From an uncultured Oscillibacter sp. (GTDB lineage: Bacteria > Bacillota > Clostridia > Oscillospirales > Oscillospiraceae): a stretch of DNA of 14,501 nucleotides. Below the pieces are notes generated by a model, which saw nothing but the letters and a program-made list of their open reading frames with translations, did not search any database and was not told where the DNA came from. Positions within the stretch are counted from its first letter, which is position 1. Each line of letters begins with the position of its first letter. Position numbers and translations under genes: made by a program. Below are positions 1 to 5,137 of this stretch, piece by piece. Location: assembly GCA_902476875.1 (NCBI GenBank), contig CABSFC010000067.1, forward strand, positions 1 to 14,501, given 5' to 3'.

Positions 1-26
1 GAGCGCGGGTCAGGCGGCCCGCGCTC
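1..26 (-). terminator. GC-rich hairpin downstream of spoVAF, probable terminator
   Basis: Nine-bp perfect inverted repeat (GAGCGCGGG at 1-9, CCCGCGCTC at 18-26) with an 8-nt loop, about 60 nt after the spoVAF stop codon on the minus strand. The window edge hides whether a U tract follows, so termination is inferred. Nothing coding is supported in 1-83. Confidence 0.45.
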
Positions 27-83
27 CGGGTTTGTGTCAAGGGTTCTTGTTTGTCCCTGGCTTAGGGGCGGGCGCGGAGGGGT

Positions 84-1502
84 TCAGGTATTGTCCCGGC
101 TGATGGGCTCCCGGACCAGCAGCCGCCACAGGGCCTTGCCGTTGAAGGGGATCAGCGGATACAGATATCCCCTGCCCACCAGCGGCTTTGTAGTGGCCAG
201 CAGCACCAGGATACCCACGACGCCCAGCACAAAGCCCCACACGTCAAACACCGCCGTCACCAGCAGCAGTGCCACCCGCAGCAGCTTGAAAGCGTAGCCC
301 ATCTCATAGCTGGGCTGGGCGAACCCCGCCACGGACACAAAGGCCATATACACCAGCACCTCCGGTCCCAGCCAGCCGGACTGGACGGCGAAGTCGCCCA
401 GAATCAGGGCGCCCAGCATGGAGAAGGAGTTGGACAGGGAGTCCGGCGTGTTCAGGGACGCCAGCTTCAAAACGTCAATCAGGAACTCCACCACTAGAAG
501 TTGGGACAGCAGCCCCAGGGACGCCGGCTCCGGCGAGGACAAAAACTCCAGCCACTCCGGCAGCCGCCCTGGCTCGCTGACCATCAGATACCACGCCGGA
601 GTGATGAACAGGGAGATCAAAAACACGATGATCCGCAGCAGCCGCAGATAGGATCCGATGAGGGGCGGGAAGTAGAACTCATTGGCCTCCTGGGTGAAGT
701 CGAAAAAGGTGGTGGGCAGGATCATAACCGACGGGGAGTTGTCCACCATCAGAACGATGTTGCCCTCCATGATGCTGGCGGCGGCGCTGTCGGGCCGCTC
801 GGTGTAGCGGACCTTGGGAAAGGGATTGTACCACTGCTTGGGCCGGATGGCCTCCGCCACGCTCTCCTGGGCCATGGTCAAGGATTTGACATCAATGCCT
901 TCCAGCTTGGCCCGCAGCTCCGCCAGCAGCTTCTGATCCACCCTGTCGTCCAGATAGCACAGCACCGCGTCGGTACGGGAGCGGGTGCCCACTTTGTGAC
1001 CCTCCATAGTCAGATGGGGGTCCCGGATGCGGCGGCGCAGCAGGGCCATATTGGGCACCACCGCCTCGATAAAGCCGTCGTGGGAGCCGCGAAGGACCTT
1101 GCCGTCCAGCGGCTCCCCAACGCCGCGGCCGGGGTAGTCCTTGCAGTCCATCAGGGCGCCGCCGGCCAGCCCCTCCATCAGCAGCAGGGATTTTCCCAGC
1201 AGCACCGAGGTCACAATGTCGTCGATGTCGAAGCTTACGTTGGTCTCGGAAAAGGTGATGAAGCGGTCCGCGAAGGCCTGCATCTCCGCCAGACGCTCCA
1301 CGTCCGCCGCCGTCAGGGACAGCCAGAAGGCCCCCATCCGCTCCAGGGTCTCGTCCTTGCCATAGCCGTCGATGACCCACAGTCGGGCCCGCCTCCCGCC
1401 GATGACGTAGTCCCGGCTGACGATGTCGCAGCTCCGGCCCACGCCCAGTACCTCGTCGAACCGGCGCACGTTTTCCATGTAATCGTTTGACAGTTTCTCC
1501 AT
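84..1502 (-). CDS. spoVAF: Spore germination protein SpoVAF (GerA family)
   Basis: 472-residue GerA-family membrane protein, close to the usual SpoVAF length of about 490. A soluble domain fills residues 1-280 and carries the SpoVAF-typical stretch NPFPKVRYTERPD (226-238) and SPSVMILPTT (256-265). Hydrophobic segments follow at about 284-307, 331-347, 382-397 and 405-438, and the tail PLIPFNGKAL fits the family. SpoVAF sits in the inner spore membrane; in Bacillus it belongs to the spoVA operon and is thought to help ion release that amplifies germination. Here it stands outside any visible spoVA operon: the gene upstream is an unrelated acetyltransferase. The start is fixed by GGAGGTGGAG just before the ATG. 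A sigma-G-like promoter lies immediately upstream, which fits forespore expression. Confidence 0.93.
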   Translation of the reverse strand: MEKLSNDYMENVRRFDEVLGVGRSCDIVSRDYVIGGRRARLWVIDGYGKDETLERMGAFWLSLTAADVERLAEMQAFADRFITFSETNVSFDIDDIVTSVLLGKSLLLMEGLAGGALMDCKDYPGRGVGEPLDGKVLRGSHDGFIEAVVPNMALLRRRIRDPHLTMEGHKVGTRSRTDAVLCYLDDRVDQKLLAELRAKLEGIDVKSLTMAQESVAEAIRPKQWYNPFPKVRYTERPDSAAASIMEGNIVLMVDNSPSVMILPTTFFDFTQEANEFYFPPLIGSYLRLLRIIVFLISLFITPAWYLMVSEPGRLPEWLEFLSSPEPASLGLLSQLLVVEFLIDVLKLASLNTPDSLSNSFSMLGALILGDFAVQSGWLGPEVLVYMAFVSVAGFAQPSYEMGYAFKLLRVALLLVTAVFDVWGFVLGVVGILVLLATTKPLVGRGYLYPLIPFNGKALWRLLVREPISRDNT

Positions 1503-1524
1503 GCTCCACCTCCGTCAATAGGGG

Positions 1525-1555
1525 TAGTATGTACCGGAGATGGGCGGCATATCCA
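1525..1555 (-). promoter_or_regulatory. Sigma-G-like promoter of spoVAF
   Basis: On the minus strand, TGGATA (1550-1555) and CATACTA (1525-1531) are separated by 18 nt. This is very close to the forespore sigma-G consensus known from Bacillus (TGMATA, 17-18 nt, CATACTA). Transcription would begin near 1518, giving a leader of about 16 nt that consists mostly of the ribosome binding site. Seen by eye; no score was computed. Confidence 0.6.
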
Positions 1556-1558
1556 TAT

Positions 1559-1595
1559 AAAGGGACGGCGGTTTTTCAAAGACCGCCGTCCCTTT
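1559..1595 (-). terminator. Terminator hairpin of the acetyltransferase operon
   Basis: Perfect 14-bp inverted repeat, AAAGGGACGGCGGT (1559-1572) and its complement (1582-1595), with a 9-nt loop. It begins 4 nt beyond the acetyltransferase stop. On the minus strand the stem ends in TTT followed by ATAT, a weak U tract. The stem abuts the -35 of the spoVAF promoter, insulating the sporulation gene from the operon upstream. Confidence 0.7.
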
Positions 1596-1598
1596 GCC

Positions 1599-2264
1599 CT
1601 ATATGTCCGTCTCAGTCAGCCGCGCCCGCAGGGTCTGCCGGACCTTTTCCAGGTCCGGGTCGCACAGCAGGGGCAGCAGCGTCACCAGATTTTCGCCCTC
1701 CAGGTCCCACCACCGCAGGCGGAGCAGCAGGGCCTTCAGCTCCTCATCAAACCTGTTTTTCAGGAACCGCGCCGGGTTGCCGCCCGCCACGGTGTAAGGC
1801 GCCACGTTCCGGGTCACCACTGATTGGGCCGCGACAATGGCGCCGTCGCCGATGTGAACCCCCGGCAGGATGACGCTGTTCCGTCCGATCCACACGTCGT
1901 TTCCCACTACCGTGTCCCCCTTGAAGGGCAGCTGCCGCAGATGGGGCGGTGTGTTTTCCGCCCAGGCGCCGCCGAACACGTTGAAGGGATAAGTGGTCAC
2001 ACTGCTGGTCCGGTGGTTCGCGGGACCCATGATGAACCGCACACCGCTGGCGATAGCGCAGAACTTTCCGATGATAAGCCGGTCACCGAATTCCGGCCAG
2101 TTGAACAGCACATTGTTTTTCTCAAAGCCCGTTGGGTCCACGGGGTCGTCGTAATAGGTGTACTCTCCCACCTGGATATTGGGGGCGGTGATCACGTTTT
2201 TCAAAAAGCAGGTGGTCCCGTATTCGTTGGGGAACACCGCGTTGGGGTCTGGGATATGGCTCAT
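1599..2264 (-). CDS. Vat/CatB-related hexapeptide-repeat O-acetyltransferase
   Basis: 221 residues, the normal size for xenobiotic O-acetyltransferases of the left-handed beta-helix type (streptogramin Vat and CatB-type chloramphenicol enzymes). The N-terminal VGEYTYYDD (32-40), IGKFCAI (65-71), MGPANHR (79-85), TYPFNVFGGAW (91-101) and GDTVVGNDVWIG (116-127) strongly resemble Vat(D). His84 matches the catalytic histidine, and GDGAIVAAQSVV (139-150) and GGNPAR (161-166) are family hallmarks. The enzyme would move acetyl from acetyl-CoA to a hydroxyl of a small molecule; the substrate cannot be read from the sequence, and resistance is not proven. The start has GGAGG six nt upstream. It is the last gene of an HxlR-regulated operon, one nt after a short upstream ORF's stop codon is followed by its ribosome binding site. 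Confidence 0.85.
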   Translation of the reverse strand: MSHIPDPNAVFPNEYGTTCFLKNVITAPNIQVGEYTYYDDPVDPTGFEKNNVLFNWPEFGDRLIIGKFCAIASGVRFIMGPANHRTSSVTTYPFNVFGGAWAENTPPHLRQLPFKGDTVVGNDVWIGRNSVILPGVHIGDGAIVAAQSVVTRNVAPYTVAGGNPARFLKNRFDEELKALLLRLRWWDLEGENLVTLLPLLCDPDLEKVRQTLRARLTETDI

Positions 2265-2276
2265 AGAATTCCTCCG

Positions 2277-2354
2277 TTATTGAATTTGCATCACTTCCTT
2301 TCTGCTGGCCGCCGCAGTGGCTACCGCCCTCTTTTTCCGAACCTCCCGCATCAT
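2277..2354 (-). CDS. Short basic upstream ORF (25 aa), possible leader peptide
   Basis: A 25-codon ORF begins ATG ATG and reads MMREVRKKRAVATAA, then ends VMQIQ and TAA. It is preceded by a consensus GGAGGAGG (2364-2371) nine nt before the first ATG, and it opens 35 nt after the hxlR stop. Its stop codon is one nt before the GGAGG of the acetyltransferase, so the two could be translationally coupled. The peptide is rich in Arg/Lys at the front and Ala in the middle. I do not recognise it. It could be a leader peptide controlling the acetyltransferase, a small functional protein, or a chance ORF; the ribosome binding site and tight spacing favour translation. Confidence 0.5.
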   Translation of the reverse strand: MMREVRKKRAVATAAASRKEVMQIQ

Positions 2355-2389
2355 CTCTCAAATCCTCCTCCGGCCCGCTTTGCACAGGC

Positions 2390-2713
2390 TTATGCGTTTT
2401 TCCGTTTGTAATCCTCACCCCAGGCCCACATGGCGTCCAGAATGGGCTTCAGGCTGTACCCCGTCTCCGTCAGAGTGTACTCCACCCGGGGCGGCACTTC
2501 GGCATAGACCGTACGGATCAGCAGGCCGCTGTTCTCCATGTCCCGGAGCTGGGCTGTCAGCACCTTCTGGCTGACGGTGCCGATGGAGCGCTTCAGCTCC
2601 CCAAACCGCTTGGTGCCATCCAGCAGGTCCCGCAGGATCAATACCTTCCACTTGTCACCTATCAGCGTCAGCGTTGTCTCCACCGGACAGGCGGGCAGTG
2701 TCCTTGTCTCCAT
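2390..2713 (-). CDS. HxlR-family winged-helix transcriptional regulator
   Basis: 107 residues, typical for HxlR/YodB-type regulators. The family pattern is complete: CPVETTLTLIGDKWKVLIL (9-27), the helix-turn-helix FGELKRSIGTVSQKVLTAQL (37-56), DMENSGLL (58-65) and the wing RVEYTLTETG (76-85). Cys9 is the only cysteine and sits where redox- or electrophile-sensing members carry their sensor cysteine, so thiol sensing is possible but unproven. The ATG at 2713 is chosen because GGGAGGGAG lies just upstream; the in-frame TTG at 2731 overlaps that site. It probably controls its own operon (small ORF plus acetyltransferase) through the palindrome at 2729-2745, and perhaps the divergent FMN-binding gene. 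Confidence 0.88.
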   Translation of the reverse strand: METRTLPACPVETTLTLIGDKWKVLILRDLLDGTKRFGELKRSIGTVSQKVLTAQLRDMENSGLLIRTVYAEVPPRVEYTLTETGYSLKPILDAMWAWGEDYKRKNA

Positions 2714-2728
2714 GGGTAATCTCCCTCC

Positions 2729-2745
2729 CAAATAGTTTCTATTTG
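2729..2745. promoter_or_regulatory. Palindromic candidate operator for the HxlR regulator
   Basis: CAAATAG-TTT-CTATTTG is a perfect 7+3+7 dyad directly between the predicted transcription start of the hxlR operon (about 2753) and its ribosome binding site. That position suits repression. Binding by this HxlR protein is inferred. Confidence 0.5.
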
Positions 2746-2759
2746 ATTCTTACTTTCCT

Positions 2760-2789
2760 ATTGTAACTAAGCGGCATAAGGGCTGTCAA
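2760..2789 (-). promoter_or_regulatory. SigA promoter of the hxlR-acetyltransferase operon
   Basis: On the minus strand, TTGACA (2784-2789), an 18-nt spacer and TACAAT (2760-2765) give a perfect -35 and a 5/6 -10. The -10 overlaps a TTAC...GTAA pair (2750-2753 and 2763-2766), another possible regulatory site. Confidence 0.65.
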
Positions 2790-2880
2790 GCGGTCCCGGC
2801 AAAAAATTCCGCCCTGAGGCATCTCCATGCTTGTCCCTTCCAAAAAAGCAGCGCCAGCGGCAGATTACTGGGTGCCAATT

Positions 2881-2914
2881 GTTACCGCCGGGTAACTATG
2901 GCACAAAATTGTGC
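2881..2914. promoter_or_regulatory. Two adjacent dyads upstream of the FMN-binding protein gene
   Basis: GTTACC-GCCG-GGTAAC (2881-2896) and GCACAA-AA-TTGTGC (2901-2914) are both perfect inverted repeats with 6-bp arms. Their centres are 19 nt apart, and they lie just upstream of the -35 at 2919. The place suits an activator or an upstream repressor site. The GTTAC/GTAAC half-sites recur near the divergent hxlR promoter. The binding protein is unknown. Confidence 0.45.
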
Positions 2915-2918
2915 GTAC

Positions 2919-2947
2919 TTCACAACGCGAAAGCGCGCTGATACAAT
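2919..2947 (+). promoter_or_regulatory. SigA promoter of the PNPOx-like gene
   Basis: TTCACA (2919-2924), a 17-nt spacer and TACAAT (2942-2947) are each 5/6 to consensus. The predicted start near 2954 leaves a leader of about 48 nt. The rest of the hxlR/PNPOx intergenic region, about 2790-2880, shows nothing else recognisable. Confidence 0.6.
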
Positions 2948-3001
2948 AAAGCCAGTAAAGGGATCCCCCTGAAAAAACATTATCTTTTGGAGGCAAGCAT
3001 C

Positions 3002-3403
3002 ATGAACGAAGTCGTAAAATTCCTGAATGAGAACCCCGTCCAGTATCTGGCCACGGTGGGCCGCGACGGCAGGGCCAAGTGCCGTCCCTTCATGTTCGCC
3101 GGCGAGAAGGACGGCAAGCTGTGGTTCTGCACCAACAATCAGAAGGACGTCTACAAGGACATGCAGGCCAATCCCTATGTTGAAGTCACGGTTTCCAGCC
3201 CCACCTATGCCTGGATTCGGCTCCACGGCAAGGCCGTGTTTGTGAATGACGCCGCCGCCAAGGAGATGTGCCTTGCCAATCCCATCGTCAAGGGCCAGTA
3301 CCAGACCGCCGACAACCCCATCTTTGAGGTGTTCTATCTGGCGGACGCCCATGCCGTCATTGCCGACTTCTCCGGCAATCCCCCCAGGGAGTACAATCTG
3401 TAA
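3002..3403 (+). CDS. Pyridoxamine 5'-phosphate oxidase-like FMN-binding split-barrel protein
   Basis: 133 residues, the normal size of small stand-alone PNPOx-like proteins. QYLATVGRDGRAKCRPFMF (14-32) is the first strand pair plus the FMN-phosphate region, GKLWFCTNNQKDVYKDM (38-54) is the second conserved block, and WIRLHGKAVFV (71-81) forms the dimer-side strands. Such proteins bind FMN or F420-like cofactors and reduce small molecules, or act in stress; no substrate can be assigned. True pyridoxine synthesis is unlikely because the C-terminal PNPOx signature is absent. The ATG at 3002 follows TTGGAGGC; the in-frame TTG at 2987 lies inside that site and is rejected. It is transcribed divergently from the HxlR regulator, which may control it, and ends at its own terminator. 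Confidence 0.82.
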   Translation: MNEVVKFLNENPVQYLATVGRDGRAKCRPFMFAGEKDGKLWFCTNNQKDVYKDMQANPYVEVTVSSPTYAWIRLHGKAVFVNDAAAKEMCLANPIVKGQYQTADNPIFEVFYLADAHAVIADFSGNPPREYNL

Positions 3404-3410
3404 AACGCGG

Positions 3411-3438
3411 CAGGCCCCGCCTTTTCAGGCGGGGCCTG
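3411..3438 (+). terminator. Terminator after the PNPOx-like gene
   Basis: CAGGCCCCGCC (3411-3421) pairs perfectly with GGCGGGGCCTG (3428-3438) across a 6-nt loop, followed by TGTTTCCC. It begins 8 nt after the stop codon. The U tract is short, so some readthrough into the macrodomain gene is possible; no clear separate promoter was found for that gene. Confidence 0.7.
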
Positions 3439-3490
3439 TGTTTCCCGCGCAAAGCGGACACACTGGATACAGGAGAGGAGGCCGCGTACT

Positions 3491-4297
3491 ATGACCAGGT
3501 CAGAACAGCTTCGCTTTTTGAACAGCATTCTTCTGGAGGAGCTGCCGGAATACCGGGCCCAGGCCCGGGCCTTTCCCCGGAATGACGCCGCCCAGCGCCG
3601 ATTGCTGCGGTCGCTGATGAACGTCCGGCCGCCCAAACCCTTGCGGCAGGACTTCCTGCGGGTGCAGGACGATCTGCTGTCAGCTGAGCGGGAGGAGAAG
3701 GGCGTGGTGGACGCCGTCGCCCTGCCCGTCACCGCCGCTCATCCCCAAATCGCCCTCTGGCAGGGGGACATCACCCGGCTGGCGGCGGACGCCATTGTGG
3801 ACGCGGACAACAGCGGTCTTTTGGGCTGCTTCATCCCCTGCCACGGCTGCATCGACAACGCCATCCACTCGGCGGCGGGGCTGCAGCTGCGGGAGGAGTG
3901 CCATCGCGTCATGCAGGCCCAGGGCCACCCGGAGCCCACGGGCCGCGCCAGGCTGACGGGCGGGTACAACCTGCCCGCCCGATATGTGCTCCACACGGTG
4001 GGTCCCATCGTCCAGGGGGCGCTGACGGACCGCCACCGCCGGGAGCTGGCGGACTGCTACCGCGCCTGCCTGTCCCTGGCGGCGGAGCGGGGTTTGCAGA
4101 CCGTGGCCTTCTGCTGTATCTCCACCGGGGAGTTCCGCTTCCCCAACCGGGAGGCGGCGGAGATCGCGGTGAACGCCGTCACGGATTTTTTACAAGCGGA
4201 AACTTCCATCCAGAGGGTGATTTTCAATGTTTTCAAGGATATCGACGCGGCCATCTACCGCCAGCTGCTGGGCCCGGACCGCCCGTCTGCGGGCTGA
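3491..4297 (+). CDS. Zinc-type macrodomain protein-ADP-ribose hydrolase
   Basis: 268 residues, matching the SirTM-linked macrodomains of Staphylococcus and Streptococcus. An N-terminal helical part (1-85) precedes the macrodomain: WQGDIT (90-95), the catalytic loop VDADNSGLLGC (103-113), the zinc motif C113-H118-C120 within GCFIPCHGCIDN, PARYVLHTVGP (162-172) and CISTGEFRFP (209-218). These enzymes remove ADP-ribose from proteins, reversing the partner sirtuin. The usual VNAAN core reads VDADN here: the last Asn (107) stays but Asp replaces Asn at 104 and Ala at 106. The ATG follows GGAGAGGAGG. The C-terminus runs normally to the stop, so the overlap with the next gene is not a broken fusion. 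The product acts in the cytoplasm. Confidence 0.9.
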   Translation: MTRSEQLRFLNSILLEELPEYRAQARAFPRNDAAQRRLLRSLMNVRPPKPLRQDFLRVQDDLLSAEREEKGVVDAVALPVTAAHPQIALWQGDITRLAADAIVDADNSGLLGCFIPCHGCIDNAIHSAAGLQLREECHRVMQAQGHPEPTGRARLTGGYNLPARYVLHTVGPIVQGALTDRHRRELADCYRACLSLAAERGLQTVAFCCISTGEFRFPNREAAEIAVNAVTDFLQAETSIQRVIFNVFKDIDAAIYRQLLGPDRPSAG

Positions 4298-5099
4298 GCT
4301 GGAGCGGGCCGACGCCGTGGTTATCGGGGCGGGCGCGGGGTTGTCTGCGGCGGCGGGCTTCACCTATTCCGGCCCCCGGTTCACGGAGAACTTCTCGGAT
4401 TTCATCAAAGCATACGGTATCCGGGACATGTACTCCGGCGGTTTCTACCCCTTTGAGACCCCGGAGGAATACTGGGCCTGGTGGAGCCGCCACATCTTTC
4501 TGAACCGCTATGTGGACCCGCCCAAGCCCGTCTACCGGGACCTGCTGGCCCTGGTGCGGAACAGGGACTACTTCGTGCTGACCACCAATGTGGACCACTG
4601 CTTCCAGAAGGCGGGCTTCGACAAGCACCGTCTGTTCTACACCCAGGGGGATTACGGCCTGTGGCAGTGCTCCCTGCCCTGTCATCAGGCGACCTGCGAC
4701 AACGAGGAGATCGTTCGCCGCATGGTGGCGGAACAGCGGGATATGAGGGTCCCCACGGAGCTGGTGCCCCGGTGTCCCGTCTGCGGCAGGCCGATGGTAC
4801 CGAACCTCCGGTGCGACGACGCCTTTGTCCAGGACGCGGGCTGGCACGCGGCGGCGGAGCGGTACGCGGCCTTTCTCCGCCGCCACGAGGGACTGCGGGT
4901 CCTGTATCTGGAGCTGGGCGTTGGAACCAATACCCCGGTCATCATCAAGTACCCCTTCTGGCGGATGACCGCCCGGAACCCAAACGCCGTCTACGCCTGC
5001 GTCAATCAGGGGGAGGCGTATGCCCCCAGGGAAATCGGGGCCAGGTCCGTCTGCGTTGACGGGGACATTGCGGAAGTTCTGGCGTTGCTGAACACATGA
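4227..5099 (+). CDS. sirTM: Class M sirtuin, protein ADP-ribosyltransferase (SirTM)
   Basis: 290 residues. NAD-binding GAGAGLSAAAGFTYSGPRF (34-52), TTNVDH (119-124) and ELGVGTNTP (229-237) mark a Sir2 fold. The ordinary catalytic His is Gln140 (TQGDYG), and Asn121 lies 19 residues before it; the same Asn/Gln pair and spacing characterise SirTM enzymes, which ADP-ribosylate rather than deacylate. Zinc cysteines are probably among C148, C152, C157, C183, C186 and C196. In pathogens the target is lipoyl-GcvH-L, and the macrodomain reverses the mark in oxidative stress. The ATG at 4227 lies inside the macrodomain gene (71-nt overlap, different frame) behind GAGGGTGAT, so translation is likely coupled. 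Residues 1-20 are encoded by overlapping codons and look unconserved. No lipoyl-carrier or ligase gene is nearby. Confidence 0.87.
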   Translation: MFSRISTRPSTASCWARTARLRAELERADAVVIGAGAGLSAAAGFTYSGPRFTENFSDFIKAYGIRDMYSGGFYPFETPEEYWAWWSRHIFLNRYVDPPKPVYRDLLALVRNRDYFVLTTNVDHCFQKAGFDKHRLFYTQGDYGLWQCSLPCHQATCDNEEIVRRMVAEQRDMRVPTELVPRCPVCGRPMVPNLRCDDAFVQDAGWHAAAERYAAFLRRHEGLRVLYLELGVGTNTPVIIKYPFWRMTARNPNAVYACVNQGEAYAPREIGARSVCVDGDIAEVLALLNT

Positions 5100-5100
5100 G

Positions 5101-5130
5101 CAGAGCCGCTGCCAAATGGCGGCGGCTCTG
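5101..5130. terminator. Shared terminator hairpin between convergent sirTM and phoR
   Basis: CAGAGCCGCTGCC (5101-5113) pairs with GGCGGCGGCTCTG (5118-5130) around an AAAT loop, with one G-U pair. It starts 2 nt after the sirTM stop and ends 7 nt before the phoR stop on the other strand. U tracts are weak on both sides. It probably serves both transcripts. Confidence 0.6.
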
Positions 5131-5137
5131 TTCATAT

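Noticed and set aside
35..40. TTGACA on the minus strand as a promoter -35
   Set aside because: No -10-like hexamer occurs 16-19 nt downstream; the region is a GC hairpin.
1599..2264. Firm call of streptogramin resistance gene vat
   Set aside because: Motifs match Vat closely, but many commensal xenobiotic acetyltransferases share them; the substrate cannot be decided from the sequence.
3491..5099. Macrodomain-sirtuin fusion broken by a frameshift
   Set aside because: The macrodomain reaches its normal C-terminus (VIFNVFKD...IYRQLL) and the sirtuin has its own ATG with a ribosome binding site, so two overlapping genes explain it better.
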